From Janibacter sp. A1S7 (GTDB lineage Bacteria > Actinomycetota > Actinomycetes > Actinomycetales > Dermatophilaceae), in NCBI RefSeq assembly GCF_037198315.1, contig NZ_CP144913.1, positions 1,860,001-1,924,000 on the forward strand: DNA of 64,000 bases, read 5' to 3'. A program made the position numbers and the translations under genes. Numbering within the stretch: the stretch's first letter is position 1; every line of letters starts with the position of its first letter. Below are positions 9,559-18,872 of the stretch, one piece after another. The notes under the pieces were generated by a model. That model did no database searches, was not told the DNA's origin, and worked only from the letters and a program-made list of their open reading frames with translations.

Positions 9559-10107
9559 ATGTCACCGCTGACCCGGATCCTCGCCCACGCCGGCAGTGCG
9601 CCCCCTTCGTGCGGCCGGGTCCACGTGATCGGGATCGACGGCCGCAGCGGCGCCGGCAAGACCTCCCTCGCGCACCAGGTCGCCGACGCCTGGTCGGCGC
9701 CCGTGGTGTCCATGGACGAGATCTACCCCGGCTGGGACGGCCTGGCGGAGGCGACGACGCTCCTCCTGCACGAGGTGCTCACCCCCCTGTCGCAGGGACG
9801 CACTGCGCTCGTCCCGACGTGGGACTGGTCCCGCGGTGCCCCCGGGCCCGGGCGGAGGCTCGAGGTCGGCGGTCGGCTCGTCGTCGAAGGGTGTGGCAGC
9901 ACCGTGGGCCCGGCCGCGGCCCTCATCGGCACCCGGGTGTGGCTCGACGGTGACGAGAGCGTGCGACGGGAACGTGCGCTCCGGCGGGACGGCGAGGTCT
10001 TCGCTGCCCACTGGGACATGTGGGCGGAGCAGGAGTCCCGCGTCTTCGGCGCGGACCGGACGCGTGAGCGCGCCGATCTTCTCCTGGGGTCTAATCTCGC
10101 GGGGTGA
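9559..10107 (+). CDS. Uridine kinase-like P-loop NTPase
   Basis: A 182-residue protein with a Walker A loop GRSGAGKT at residues 28-35 and a second conserved acidic segment VVSMDEIYPGWDGL that matches the substrate-binding lid area of uridine kinase-like proteins. A VVEG segment (residues about 110-113) sits where these kinases have their Walker B strand. The phosphate acceptor cannot be told from the sequence, so uridine kinase is a family name only. The stop overlaps the GTG of the antiporter gene (10104-10107), so the two genes form an operon. Confidence 0.75.
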   Translation: MSPLTRILAHAGSAPPSCGRVHVIGIDGRSGAGKTSLAHQVADAWSAPVVSMDEIYPGWDGLAEATTLLLHEVLTPLSQGRTALVPTWDWSRGAPGPGRRLEVGGRLVVEGCGSTVGPAAALIGTRVWLDGDESVRRERALRRDGEVFAAHWDMWAEQESRVFGADRTRERADLLLGSNLAG

Positions 10108-11351
10108 CCACCGAAGAACTCGGCCTCGAAGCAGCCCGGACGATCGGCCTGTGCCTCGGTGTCGGTGTCGTGGCGGTGATCCTCTCCGATCTCGCCGCAC
10201 AGTGGCTGCCCCTGCCCACCGTCGTGCTGGAGATCCTGGGCGGCATCCTCATCGGCCCTGCCGTGCTCGGCATCGCTGCCGACAACCTGGTCGTCTCCTC
10301 GTTCTCGGAGCTCGGGCTGGCCGTGCTGATGTTCCTCGCCGGGTACGAGCTGCAGTTGTCCCGCATTGCGGGGCCGCCCCTTCGCGCGGCCTGCACCGGG
10401 TGGCTCATCTCCCTCGCGATCGCGCTCGTGGCGGGCATCACCGTGGTGACGCTGGCCCGACCGGAGGAGGGCCTGTCTGCCGGGATCATGATCGGCCTGA
10501 TCTTCACCACCACGGCGCTGGGGACCATCCTGCCCATCCTGCGCGACGCAGGGGAGCTGGACACCCGGTTCGGCGGCGTCATGGTGGCGGTGGGCGCGAT
10601 CGGCGAGTTCGGCCCGATCCTGGCCATCGCGTTGCTGCTGTCCGGCCAGAGCCCGCTGCACACGGTGGTGGTGCTCGTCGCGTTCGCGGGCGTCGCCGCC
10701 GCGACGTTGACGATGGCATCGCGCCCTCGGTCGCCGAGGTGGAGCCGGCTGCTCAGCCACACCCTGACGACCAGCGGGCAGCTGGGTGTGCGCGTGGCCA
10801 TGCTCATCGTGATCCTCCTGGCGTGGACAGCCGGTCACCTGGGCCTGGACGTCCTCCTCGGGGCCTTCGTCGCAGGGCTGGTGGCCAGGCTGTTCCTCTC
10901 CGGCGTCGACGAGCACACGCAGGAACAGACCATCGCGCGGTTGGAGGGTGTCGGCTACGGGTTCCTGGTGCCGATCTTCTTCGTCGTCAGCGGGATCCGG
11001 TTCGACCTCGCCTCCCTGCTGAACGACCCCGGGGCCCTGCTGATGATCCCGCTCTCGCTCGTCGGCTTCCTCGTCATCCGTGGCCTACCGACCTACCTCG
11101 CGCTGCGGGGCACCCTCTCGGGAAGGGAACGGGTGGGAGCGGGCATCTACTCCGCCACCGCTCTCCCCCTCGTCGTGGTCATCACCACCATCGGGGTCGA
11201 CAGCGGGGAGCTGACCGAGGCCACCGCTGCCGCCCTCGTCGGGGCGGGCATGGTCTCCGTCCTGGCGTTCCCGCTCATCGCCACTCGAGTGCGCGGGGTC
11301 TCCGCCACGCCGTTCACCGGCACGTGGACCGGCGGTCAGGACGCGCTCTAG
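10104..11351 (+). CDS. CPA2-type cation:proton antiporter
   Basis: A 415-residue membrane protein with about 12 hydrophobic helices and the Na+/H+ exchanger fold of the KefB/RosB/YbaL group. Features are EILGGILIGPAVLG near the N-terminus, FLAGYELQL, FTTTALGTILPILRD and VGAIGEFGPI in the middle, and LVPIFFVVSGIRFDL later. No C-terminal TrkA-N domain follows, so it lacks NAD-linked gating. It probably exchanges Na+ or K+ for protons. It is cotranscribed with the P-loop kinase-like gene through a GTGA overlap. Confidence 0.85.
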   Translation: MTTEELGLEAARTIGLCLGVGVVAVILSDLAAQWLPLPTVVLEILGGILIGPAVLGIAADNLVVSSFSELGLAVLMFLAGYELQLSRIAGPPLRAACTGWLISLAIALVAGITVVTLARPEEGLSAGIMIGLIFTTTALGTILPILRDAGELDTRFGGVMVAVGAIGEFGPILAIALLLSGQSPLHTVVVLVAFAGVAAATLTMASRPRSPRWSRLLSHTLTTSGQLGVRVAMLIVILLAWTAGHLGLDVLLGAFVAGLVARLFLSGVDEHTQEQTIARLEGVGYGFLVPIFFVVSGIRFDLASLLNDPGALLMIPLSLVGFLVIRGLPTYLALRGTLSGRERVGAGIYSATALPLVVVITTIGVDSGELTEATAAALVGAGMVSVLAFPLIATRVRGVSATPFTGTWTGGQDAL

Positions 11352-11369
11352 GAACCTGACGCGGGCTGT

Positions 11370-11795
11370 CTACCTGCCGACGAGGTCGGCAAGCCGCTGC
11401 GCCTCGTCGCCCGAGCGTGGGCCGTCGGCCCGCTGGATGGCCATGACGGCCATGTCGGTGCCGTCGGCGAGGTCGAGGCGCACCCAGGGCATGCCCTGGG
11501 AGAAGCGCACCGCGACGATGTCCTCCCACGGCACGTACTCCCCCGGCCCGAGGTTGCGTACCCACAGTCCGGCCGCATCGGGCCGCGCGTGGATCGTGGC
11601 ATAGCGGTGCAGGAAGGCAGCGGTCGCGACCCCGATCCCTGCGATGGTGAGCCGGTCCACGACGCCGTAGTGCCCGGGCATGGTCAGGGCGAGCACGACG
11701 GCTCCGACGAGGATCCCGACCCCGATGACGATGGGCACGATCCGACCGCGCACCGGCCGGAAGATCTGTCCCGAGGAGCGGCCGGCGGCGGTCAC
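11370..11795 (-). CDS. Small membrane protein with bacterial PH domain
   Basis: A 141-residue protein with two hydrophobic helices at about residues 18-38 and 48-61 and a C-terminal PH-like domain, including EYVPWEDIVAVRF and MPWVRLDLADGT. This architecture is common beside hisG in actinobacteria. No function is known. The GTG at 11795 overlaps the hisG stop (11792-11795). A longer reading of the frame is hisG shadow. Confidence 0.8.
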   Translation of the reverse strand: MTAAGRSSGQIFRPVRGRIVPIVIGVGILVGAVVLALTMPGHYGVVDRLTIAGIGVATAAFLHRYATIHARPDAAGLWVRNLGPGEYVPWEDIVAVRFSQGMPWVRLDLADGTDMAVMAIQRADGPRSGDEAQRLADLVGR

Positions 11796-12631
11796 AGCCG
11801 GCACGCCGAGATCTCGGTCACGAGGATGGCCCTGGCGCCGAGGTCGTACAGCTGGTCCATGATCCGGTTGGTTCGTCCGCGCGGGACCATCGAGCGCACC
11901 GCACACCACCGCTCGTCGTGCAGCGTGCTCACGGTCGGCGACTCCAAGCCCGGTGTCAGCTGCACCGCGTGCTCGACGAGATCGGCCGGGCAGTCGTAGT
12001 CGAGCAGCACGTACTCCCGTGCGGTGACGACCCCCTTGATGCGACGGTGGAGCACGTCGATGCCGCTCTCGCTGGCGTCGGACCGGCGGATGAGCACGGC
12101 CTCGCTGCGCAGGATCGGCTCGCCGAAGACCTCCAGACCCTGCTGGCGCAGGGTCGTGCCGGTCTCGACGACGTCCGCGATCGCGTCGGCGACACCGAGG
12201 GTGATGGCGGTCTCCACGGCACCGTCGAGACGGACGACCTCGGTGGACACCCCCTTCGCCTCGAGGTGGCTGCGTACGAGCCCCGCGTAGGAGGTGGCGA
12301 CGCGGCGGCCGTCGAGGTCCGCTGCGGAGCTGGCTTCGCCCGGACGTCCGGCGAAGCGGAAGGTCGATCCCGCGAAGCCCAGGCCCATGATCTCGGTGGC
12401 GGCGGACTCTGAGTCGAGCAGCAGGTCACGGCCGGTGATGCCCGCATCGACCTGTCCCTGGCCGACGTAGACGGCGACGTCACGCGGACGCAGGTAGAAG
12501 AACTCCACGTCGTTGTCGGGGTCGGCGACGATCAGCTCCTTGCTGTCGCGGCGGACCCGGTACCCCGCCTCACGGAGCATCTCCACGGCGGGTTCGGACA
12601 GGGAGCCCTTGTTGGGCACGGCGATGCGCAC
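11792..12631 (-). CDS. hisG: ATP phosphoribosyltransferase, long form
   Basis: A 279-residue first enzyme of histidine synthesis, joining ATP and PRPP. N-terminal MRIAVPNKGSL and the PRPP-site segment DAIADVVETGTTLRQQGLEV are typical. The length and the C-terminal part (from about residue 205) match the HisG-L form with its own ACT-like regulatory domain, so inhibition by histidine without HisZ is expected. It starts 10 nt after hisE and overlaps the PH-domain gene downstream. Confidence 0.96.
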   Translation of the reverse strand: MRIAVPNKGSLSEPAVEMLREAGYRVRRDSKELIVADPDNDVEFFYLRPRDVAVYVGQGQVDAGITGRDLLLDSESAATEIMGLGFAGSTFRFAGRPGEASSAADLDGRRVATSYAGLVRSHLEAKGVSTEVVRLDGAVETAITLGVADAIADVVETGTTLRQQGLEVFGEPILRSEAVLIRRSDASESGIDVLHRRIKGVVTAREYVLLDYDCPADLVEHAVQLTPGLESPTVSTLHDERWCAVRSMVPRGRTNRIMDQLYDLGARAILVTEISACRL

Positions 12632-12641
12632 GTCGGTCCTC

Positions 12642-12905
12642 TCAGAGGTGGGTGTAGACGTCGTCGGGGGTCAGGCCACCGTCGATCATCAGCACCTGCA
12701 GGTGGTAGAGCAGCTGGCTGATCTCCTCGGCCAGCTCCTCCTTGCTCTCGTACTCCGCGGCCATCCACACCTCGGCGGCCTCCTCGACGATCTTCTTGCC
12801 GATCGCGTGGGTTCCGGCGTCGAGCTGGGCGACGGTGCCCGAGCCCTCCGGCCGTTCCGTGGCCTTCCGGGTGAGTTCGGCGAAGAGGGTCTCGAAGGTC
12901 TTCAC
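12642..12905 (-). CDS. hisE: Phosphoribosyl-ATP pyrophosphatase
   Basis: An 87-residue all-alpha MazG-fold enzyme that removes pyrophosphate from PR-ATP. The acidic metal-binding residues occur in [23 protein letters not shown] (split over residues 33-55), with EEAAEV at the core. The GTG at 12905 lies 8 nt after TAGGCT, so it is probably leaderless. It opens the hisE-hisG-PH operon. Confidence 0.95.
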   Translation of the reverse strand: MKTFETLFAELTRKATERPEGSGTVAQLDAGTHAIGKKIVEEAAEVWMAAEYESKEELAEEISQLLYHLQVLMIDGGLTPDDVYTHL

Positions 12906-12913
12906 AACGGCCC

Positions 12914-12919
12914 AGCCTA
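12914..12919 (-). promoter_or_regulatory. Candidate leaderless -10 box for hisE-hisG
   Basis: The minus strand reads TAGGCT, 8 nt before the hisE GTG. Its TAG is the stop codon of the PnuC/RibM-like gene (12917-12919). The same arrangement occurs at trpC. Confidence 0.42.
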
Positions 12920-13630
12920 GTTGGCCGAGGTGCGCGTCGATGCCTCGGGTTCATGGTCCGGACTCTCGGTCCGGGTCGCGCGCCGCCACACGAGGAAGCC
13001 GTAGCCGACGAAGATCGCGTAGAGCGCGTAGAGCAGGGCGGTCGGCAGGTACCCGCTGTGCCACAGGAGGGGCACGCCCACGAGGTCCACGCCGATCCAG
13101 ATCAACCAGAACTCGTTCCAGCCCCGCGCCATCGCGTACGTGGCGAGCAACGAGCCCATGAAGATCCAGGCGTCCGCCCAGTAGTACCAGCGTGGCGCCG
13201 GCCAGCCGGCGCCGAGCGCGGCGAAGACCTGTTGCACGACGACGATCCCGATGACGAGGGTGAGCGCCAGACCGAGGCGCTCTGCCCCCTTCGCCCACCG
13301 TGGCGTGATCGCCCGGCCGTCGTCGTCGCCCTGGTGCGCCTTGATGCGCTGCCACCGCCACCAGCCGAAGAGCGAGGTGGCGATGAAGAAGATCTGGCGG
13401 GCCGACTGGCCGAACAGCGGCGCCTTGTCGTGGACGTCCAGCGTGATGCCGATGTAGACGAGGAAGAGGATCGCGTTGCCGACGATCCCGACCGGCCAGG
13501 CCCACACCCTGCGCAGCATCCCTCCGACCGCCGAGGCGAGACCGAAGCCGATCCCGATGACCTCCATGAGCGAGAGTCGGTAGCCGGCGATGTCGAGGGC
13601 GGCCGAGTAGATCCACTCGATGATCGACAT
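12917..13630 (-). CDS. PnuC-family transporter (PnuC or riboflavin transporter RibM)
   Basis: A 237-residue membrane protein with about seven helices and the PnuC-family features [17 protein letters not shown] near the N-terminus and FGWWRWQR in the middle. The family imports nicotinamide riboside (PnuC) or riboflavin (RibM/PnuX). The location between rpe and hisE is where many actinobacteria keep ribD-ribE-ribBA-ribH, so RibM is a real alternative. The upstream gap to rpe is only 27 nt, so it is probably cotranscribed with rpe and has no FMN riboswitch. The name must stay open. Confidence 0.8.
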   Translation of the reverse strand: MSIIEWIYSAALDIAGYRLSLMEVIGIGFGLASAVGGMLRRVWAWPVGIVGNAILFLVYIGITLDVHDKAPLFGQSARQIFFIATSLFGWWRWQRIKAHQGDDDGRAITPRWAKGAERLGLALTLVIGIVVVQQVFAALGAGWPAPRWYYWADAWIFMGSLLATYAMARGWNEFWLIWIGVDLVGVPLLWHSGYLPTALLYALYAIFVGYGFLVWRRATRTESPDHEPEASTRTSAN

Positions 13631-13657
13631 GCGTCGTCCCTGACCTGGCCGCAGCGC

Positions 13658-14314
13658 TCAGTGGGAGTGGCGGAGCGCCAGCTCCCGCAGCTCGTCGACC
13701 GCGGACGCCGCCTCGTGCGCCCCGTACACGGCTGACCCGGCGACGAAGACGTCGGCGCCGGCCTCGGCGCACTGCTCGATGGTCCCGGCGGAGACGCCGC
13801 CGTCGACCTGGACCCAGATGTCACCGCCGTGCTTCCTCACGGCCTGGCGGACCTGCTCGACCTTGGGCATCTGGTCGGCCATGAAGGACTGCCCGCCGAA
13901 CCCCGGCTCAACCGTCATGACGAGAACCATGTCGACCTCCGTCAGCAGCTCCTCGTAGGGAGCGAAGGCGGTCCCCGGCTTGAGCGCCATGCTCGCCCGG
14001 GCACCCTGACCGCGGATGTCGCGGGCGAGCGTCACCGGGTCCTTCGCTGCCTCGATGTGGAAGGTGACGCTCTTGGCTCCGGCCTCGGCGTACGGCGGTG
14101 CCCAGCGGTCCGGGTCCTCGATCATCAGGTGGCAGTCGATCGGGATCGGGCTGACCCGCAACAGCGACTCGACGATCGGCAGGCCGAGCGTCAGGTTGGG
14201 CACGAAGTGCGCGTCCATGACGTCGACGTGTGCCCAGTCGGCGTTGCTGATCGCGGCCAGCTCGGACTCGAGGTTGGCGAAGTCGGCGGAGAGGATGCTC
14301 GGGGAGATCTGCAC
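13658..14314 (-). CDS. rpe: Ribulose-phosphate 3-epimerase
   Basis: A 218-residue TIM barrel of the pentose phosphate pathway. It begins [10 protein letters not shown] and carries [31 protein letters not shown] and [10 protein letters not shown], with the metal ligands (His, Asp, His, Asp) at their usual places. The GTG at 14314 gives VQISPSIL, which matches family starts; no in-frame start lies nearby upstream, and longer readings are out of family. Confidence 0.96.
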   Translation of the reverse strand: MQISPSILSADFANLESELAAISNADWAHVDVMDAHFVPNLTLGLPIVESLLRVSPIPIDCHLMIEDPDRWAPPYAEAGAKSVTFHIEAAKDPVTLARDIRGQGARASMALKPGTAFAPYEELLTEVDMVLVMTVEPGFGGQSFMADQMPKVEQVRQAVRKHGGDIWVQVDGGVSAGTIEQCAEAGADVFVAGSAVYGAHEAASAVDELRELALRHSH

Positions 14315-14372
14315 GGGGGCCAGTACACCACTCGGCGGCCACGAGGCGGATACCGGTACCAGGACCCGCGGA

Positions 14373-15866
14373 CTACGCGCGTTTGCGCAGGACGGCGAGG
14401 AACATCCCGTCCGTGCCGTGGATGTGGGGCCACATCTGGGCATGGGGGCCGTCGCCGAGATCGGTCAGGCCCCCTGTCGCGACGTGGGCAAGCAGGTCAC
14501 GTGCCTCGATCTGCTCCACGTCGTCACGCTTCTTCAGCACGTCACGGACGACGAAGGTCGTCTCGGACAGGTGCGGACTGCACGTCGCATAGGCGACGAC
14601 ACCTCCGGGTCGGGTGGCCTCGATGGCTGCGACCAGCAGCCCACGCTGGAGGGGGCCGAGACCGACGAGGTCGCTCGGCTGACGCCGCCAGCGTGCCTCC
14701 GGGCGCCGGCGCAGGGCGCCGAGGCCGGTACACGGTGCATCGACGAGGACGCGGTCGTAGCGCTCTGGCTCGTCGACGCCGAACTCACGACCGTCGCCGG
14801 TCCGAACCTCGAGGTGCCGGCCGGCGGTCTGCGCGGCGGTCAGCGCCGGACGCAGCGTCTGGCGCACCAGCTCGGCGCGGTGGTCGCTGATCTCGTTGGC
14901 CACGAGGTCCGCCCCCTGCGCCAGCGCCTCGGCGGCGAGCAGTCCGGCCTTCCCGCCGGGGCCGGCGCACAGGTCGAGCCACTGCTCGGTGGCACCGTCA
15001 CCGCGCCCGCTGACCGGCGCGGCTGCGAGGGCGAGGGCGAGCAGCTGGCTCCCTTCGTCCTGGACGGCCGCACGTCCGTCGCGGACTGCCGCAATGGCAC
15101 CGGGATCTCCTCCGTCGAGCTCCGCGGCGAAGGGGGACCATCGCCCGACGTGGGCACCGGCTCCGAGCAACTCGTCGACCTCCGCGAGACCCGGACGGGC
15201 GACGAGCGAGACGGGCGCGGGGACGTTGTGCGCTGCGAGCAGCTCCGCGACCGCGTTGTCGGCGGTCTCGGACGTGGCCACGCCGTGGCCGATGAGGGCC
15301 TGACGCAGTGCCTTGACGATCCAGACCGGGTGGGAGTGCTCGATCGAGAGCCGCTCGGCGAGCGGCTCGACGGGGACGACCCGCTCGCGCCATTCCGCCA
15401 CGCTGCTCTCGGAGATGCGACGCATCACGGCGTTGACCAGACCCGCCGCCCCGGGCCCGGCGACCGAGCGGGCGAGGGCGACGGCCTGGTCAGCGGCGGC
15501 ATGGTCCGGCACCCGCATGGCCAGAACCTGGTGGGCTCCCATCCTCAGGACGTCGAGGACACCGCCGTCGAGTCGGCTCGTCGCTCGTCCGGCCGCCTCG
15601 GTGATGACCGCGTCGTAGAAGCCCTGCATCCGCAGGGTCCCGTACGTCAGCTCGGTGGCGAAGGCGGCGTCCCGATCGTCCAGTCGAGCACGCCGCAGTG
15701 CCTTGGGCAGCTCGAGGTTGGCGTAGGCGCCCTCGCCGACGGCCTGCAGAACGGCATGTGCGGTCCTGCGCGCCGGACTGCCCCGGCGCGAGCGCTCGGC
15801 AGGTGCGGTCCGCGACTTCTGCCGGGGTCCGCGGCGCCGGTCACCACCACCTCGTGCATCACTCAT
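14373..15866 (-). CDS. rsmB: 16S rRNA (cytosine-967-C5)-methyltransferase
   Basis: A 497-residue protein. After a basic, low-complexity N-terminus of about 30 residues comes a NusB-like RNA-binding domain ([18 protein letters not shown]), then a class I methyltransferase domain with the SAM motif [12 protein letters not shown], the catalytic cysteine in [12 protein letters not shown] and the release cysteine in YATCSPH. It methylates 16S rRNA at C967 (E. coli numbering). The start overlaps the fmt stop by 4 nt (15863-15866). Confidence 0.94.
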   Translation of the reverse strand: MSDARGGGDRRRGPRQKSRTAPAERSRRGSPARRTAHAVLQAVGEGAYANLELPKALRRARLDDRDAAFATELTYGTLRMQGFYDAVITEAAGRATSRLDGGVLDVLRMGAHQVLAMRVPDHAAADQAVALARSVAGPGAAGLVNAVMRRISESSVAEWRERVVPVEPLAERLSIEHSHPVWIVKALRQALIGHGVATSETADNAVAELLAAHNVPAPVSLVARPGLAEVDELLGAGAHVGRWSPFAAELDGGDPGAIAAVRDGRAAVQDEGSQLLALALAAAPVSGRGDGATEQWLDLCAGPGGKAGLLAAEALAQGADLVANEISDHRAELVRQTLRPALTAAQTAGRHLEVRTGDGREFGVDEPERYDRVLVDAPCTGLGALRRRPEARWRRQPSDLVGLGPLQRGLLVAAIEATRPGGVVAYATCSPHLSETTFVVRDVLKKRDDVEQIEARDLLAHVATGGLTDLGDGPHAQMWPHIHGTDGMFLAVLRKRA

Positions 15867-16795
15867 GCCGGCTCCTCACCCAGTCGCTCATCCGCGGCCA
15901 TCCGCACTCCCCGCGCCCAGTCGGCGGCGGGCATCGCCTTCTTGCCCAGGGGGGTGACATCACCCAGCCGGATGGCCCGGTCGGCGGTACCGACGAGGAC
16001 CTCGTGCTTGCGCGCGTCGACGCGACCTGCCGGCAGGGTCTCGTCGGTGATCGTCACCGGACCCAGCTTCAGCCGGTCGCCACGGAAGGTCGTCCACGCG
16101 CCGGGGGCCGGGGTGCAGCCACGGATGTGGCGATCGACCGCCAACGACGGATGGGACAGGTGGACCCGGGCGTCCGCGACGGTGAGCTTGGCGGCGTGGC
16201 TGACCCCCTCCGCCGGCTGTTCCTGCGGCGCGAGATCGCCGGTCCCGATCCCGTCCATCGTCGCCAGGAGAAGGGGGGCACCCGCCTCGGCGAGCCGGTC
16301 CAGCACCGTCCCCGAGGTGTCGTCCGGACGAATCCGCTCGGTCATCGTCCCGTAGACGGGCCCGGTGTCGAGGCCGGCCTCGATCAGGAAGGTACTGGCC
16401 CCGGTGATCTCGTCACCGGCGATGAGTGCCCGCTGCACCGGAGCCGCACCGCGCCACGCCGGCAGCAGCGAGAAGTGGAGGTTGACCCACCCGTGGGTCG
16501 GGATGTCCAGGACCTGCTGCGGCAGGAGCGAACCGTAGGCGACGACCGGGCAGCAGTCCGGCGCCAGCTCGGTCAGGGCGGCCACGAACTCGGGCTCCCG
16601 GGGGCTGCCCGGAGTCAGCACCGGCAGTCCCAGCTCCTGCGCCACGGTCTTGACCGGCGACGGCTCGAGGCGCCGACCCCGTCCGACCCGGGCGTCCGGT
16701 CTGGTGACCACCGCGACGACCTCGTGGTCGGAGTCGGCCAGGGCACGAAGGGAGGGGACGGCGACCTGCGGGGTCCCGGCAAAGATCAGTCGCAC
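15863..16795 (-). CDS. fmt: Methionyl-tRNA formyltransferase
   Basis: A 310-residue enzyme that formylates initiator Met-tRNA. It begins [14 protein letters not shown] and carries the formyl-THF site [15 protein letters not shown] and the catalytic-area motif GLDTGPVY. I take the GTG at 16795, because a TAGGAT box ends 7 nt before it and because VRLIFAGTP matches family N-termini. An ATG at 16816 with a fair GGAG site would add seven residues. Confidence 0.94.
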   Translation of the reverse strand: MRLIFAGTPQVAVPSLRALADSDHEVVAVVTRPDARVGRGRRLEPSPVKTVAQELGLPVLTPGSPREPEFVAALTELAPDCCPVVAYGSLLPQQVLDIPTHGWVNLHFSLLPAWRGAAPVQRALIAGDEITGASTFLIEAGLDTGPVYGTMTERIRPDDTSGTVLDRLAEAGAPLLLATMDGIGTGDLAPQEQPAEGVSHAAKLTVADARVHLSHPSLAVDRHIRGCTPAPGAWTTFRGDRLKLGPVTITDETLPAGRVDARKHEVLVGTADRAIRLGDVTPLGKKAMPAADWARGVRMAADERLGEEPA

Positions 16796-16802
16796 GGGGG
16801 CA

Positions 16803-16808
16803 ATCCTA
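16803..16808 (-). promoter_or_regulatory. Candidate leaderless -10 box for fmt
   Basis: The minus strand reads TAGGAT, 7 nt before the GTG of fmt. It decides between the two possible fmt starts. Confidence 0.4.
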
Positions 16809-16856
16809 GGGCGCATCGCCGTGCTCCACGTCGAGGCCACCCCGGGCGCCCGGTCA

Positions 16857-18824
16857 TCACAGTGCGCCGAGGTGCCCGATCCTCACCGACGTCAGGGTCT
16901 CCGCCTTGCGAGCGCTCTCCCCGGCCCGCAGATCCTTCAGTGCCGCGGCGACGAGCGGACCATCGGCGAAGGGCGCCTTGACGACCAGTCGACGCTGCTC
17001 GTCCGCGCCGGCCACCGGCAACGGCCCGAGGACCTGCGCCTGAGGTACCACCGCCCGCACGGCGTGCTCGACGGGCTCCACCCGCTTGCGGTGGGCAACG
17101 ACCTCCGCGGTCCACGTGGTCGGGGGCAGGGAGAGTTCCGCGCGATCCGCCAGTTCGCGACCGGCGAACCACTGCGGGTCCCACCGCACGAGCGCCTCGA
17201 CCGGAGGGATGGTCACGTGGCTCGGTGCGCCACAGAGCACGACCACTCCCCCGTCGGTCCACGACCGGCACAGTGCGGCAGCCGCGAACCAGCGACGCAC
17301 CGCCTCCTCCGCTGCCCGCAGGTCGGGGCGGTCCAGACTCGCCCAGGCGTCCAGCAGGAGAACCGCCGCGTACCCCCCGTCGGCCACGGGTTCCGCCCCG
17401 GGGGTGGCCACGACGATCGCCGGCTCGCTCCCGACGCTCGCGTGCACCTCGCCCGCACCCGACGTGATGACCTTGGTGCCGGGGAACGAGCGGCCGATCT
17501 CCTCGGCCGTCCGTCGGGCGCCGATGATGCCGGCCCGCAACCGGTCGCCATCGCAGTGGGGACAGATGAAGCCGTGCGGGGCACGGCCACACCAGCCGCA
17601 CCGAGGCGGTTCGTCCGACGACGGCAGGGCCAGTGGGCCCCGGCACTGGGGACATCGTGCCGGCGCACGGCAGGACGCGCACGACATCGCCGGGAGGTAC
17701 CCGCGGCGGGGTACCTGGAGGAGCACCGGACCCCCCGACAGCGCGGTCGAGGCCGCCCGGTGCGCGGACGAGGGGATGTGCGCCCGGGCTCCGGGCCCGT
17801 CCCGCTCCTCGTCGGTCCCCTCACCGGCGACGAGCACCCGCGGGGCCTCCTGGCGCGAGGCCTGGCCCCCGACGAGATGGACCCGCCCCGAGTCGACGAG
17901 CGCCGCGACGTCGGTGGACATCGTCAGACCGCCGACGAGCACGGCCGCGTCCTCCACATCAGCACGCGTGGTCAGCACCTGACGCACGTGCGCGTACGGG
18001 GCCCGCGGCTCGACGTGCAGGTCGTCGCCGTCGTCCCACCACGCGACCAGCCCGAGGTCGTGCACCGGTGCATAGGCGGCCGCCCGGGTGCCCACGACCA
18101 CGCGCACGTGCCCGCGCAGGACCTTCAGCCACGCGGTGTAGCGCGCCTGCGGTCCCTGGTCAGCGGTCAACCGCACGTGCCGGTCCGGCCCGAGAACCTC
18201 GGACAGCGCCTCGTCGACGCGGGTCACGTCCCGCTGGTCGGGTACGACGATCACCGTGCCCCGACCGGAGGCCAGTGCCGCACGAGCGGCCTGTGCGAGG
18301 GCCACCGGCCAGTCCGACGCCGCCGGTCGTGAGGGGGCGGCCAGCCACGCGGCGCGAGGCGACTCCCCCGCGGCCACCCGGGACCGCCACGCGGCCCCGG
18401 CCCGGTAGCCGGCCCACACGTCCGCAGTGGCGACCGGAGCGATGGGCGTCCTGTCGGGATCCCCCTGTGGCAGGGCCTTCTCCGCCCGCGCGTGCCGGGG
18501 CGGGATGGCCAGACGAAGGACGTCACCAGTCGTCCCTGCGTGGTGCACGGCCAGGCGCCGGGCCAGCTCGAGGACCTGCGGCGTGAGCACCGGCTCGTCG
18601 GAGACGACCGAGCGAATGGGAGCCAGGCGGCCGGTGTGCTCCGCGGCGTCGGCGCGTTCGACCAGGTAGCCGGGGCGGTCCCGGCCGGCGAACCGCACCT
18701 TGACCCGGACTCCGGGCTGCGCGGACTCGTCGAGCTCCTCGGGCACGAGGTACTCGAAGGGCCGGTCGAGGTGGACCAGCCCCGTGTCGACGAGGACCCG
18801 GGCGACGGGCAGGGACAGGAGCAC
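16857..18824 (-). CDS. priA: PriA-like primosomal protein N' without helicase motifs
   Basis: A 655-residue PriA homologue. The N-terminal DNA-binding domain is visible ([19 protein letters not shown], then [17 protein letters not shown]), and so is a zinc-binding region with eight cysteines in four pairs (CASC, CPQC, CGWC, CPHC). The Walker A loop that PriA helicases carry is missing: that part reads [17 protein letters not shown] with no GKT. The Walker B region is also weak. Actinobacterial PriA proteins are known to lack helicase motifs, so it is probably a replication-restart or structural factor, not a helicase. Confidence 0.88.
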   Translation of the reverse strand: MLLSLPVARVLVDTGLVHLDRPFEYLVPEELDESAQPGVRVKVRFAGRDRPGYLVERADAAEHTGRLAPIRSVVSDEPVLTPQVLELARRLAVHHAGTTGDVLRLAIPPRHARAEKALPQGDPDRTPIAPVATADVWAGYRAGAAWRSRVAAGESPRAAWLAAPSRPAASDWPVALAQAARAALASGRGTVIVVPDQRDVTRVDEALSEVLGPDRHVRLTADQGPQARYTAWLKVLRGHVRVVVGTRAAAYAPVHDLGLVAWWDDGDDLHVEPRAPYAHVRQVLTTRADVEDAAVLVGGLTMSTDVAALVDSGRVHLVGGQASRQEAPRVLVAGEGTDEERDGPGARAHIPSSAHRAASTALSGGPVLLQVPRRGYLPAMSCASCRAPARCPQCRGPLALPSSDEPPRCGWCGRAPHGFICPHCDGDRLRAGIIGARRTAEEIGRSFPGTKVITSGAGEVHASVGSEPAIVVATPGAEPVADGGYAAVLLLDAWASLDRPDLRAAEEAVRRWFAAAALCRSWTDGGVVVLCGAPSHVTIPPVEALVRWDPQWFAGRELADRAELSLPPTTWTAEVVAHRKRVEPVEHAVRAVVPQAQVLGPLPVAGADEQRRLVVKAPFADGPLVAAALKDLRAGESARKAETLTSVRIGHLGAL

Positions 18825-18830
18825 GGGACA

Positions 18831-18836
18831 AACGTA
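18831..18836 (-). promoter_or_regulatory. Candidate leaderless -10 box for priA
   Basis: The minus strand reads TACGTT, 6 nt before the GTG at 18824. It sits in the 48-nt gap after metK and would let priA-fmt-rsmB be expressed apart from metK. Confidence 0.42.
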
Positions 18837-18872
18837 ACCGGGTGGGGTGTCAGCCGACCCGGGTGCATCGAC

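Noticed and set aside
14016..16355. A 779-codon plus-strand frame opposite rsmB and fmt
   Set aside because: Repetitive Arg/Ala/Gly-rich translation with no motifs; rsmB and fmt explain the DNA fully.
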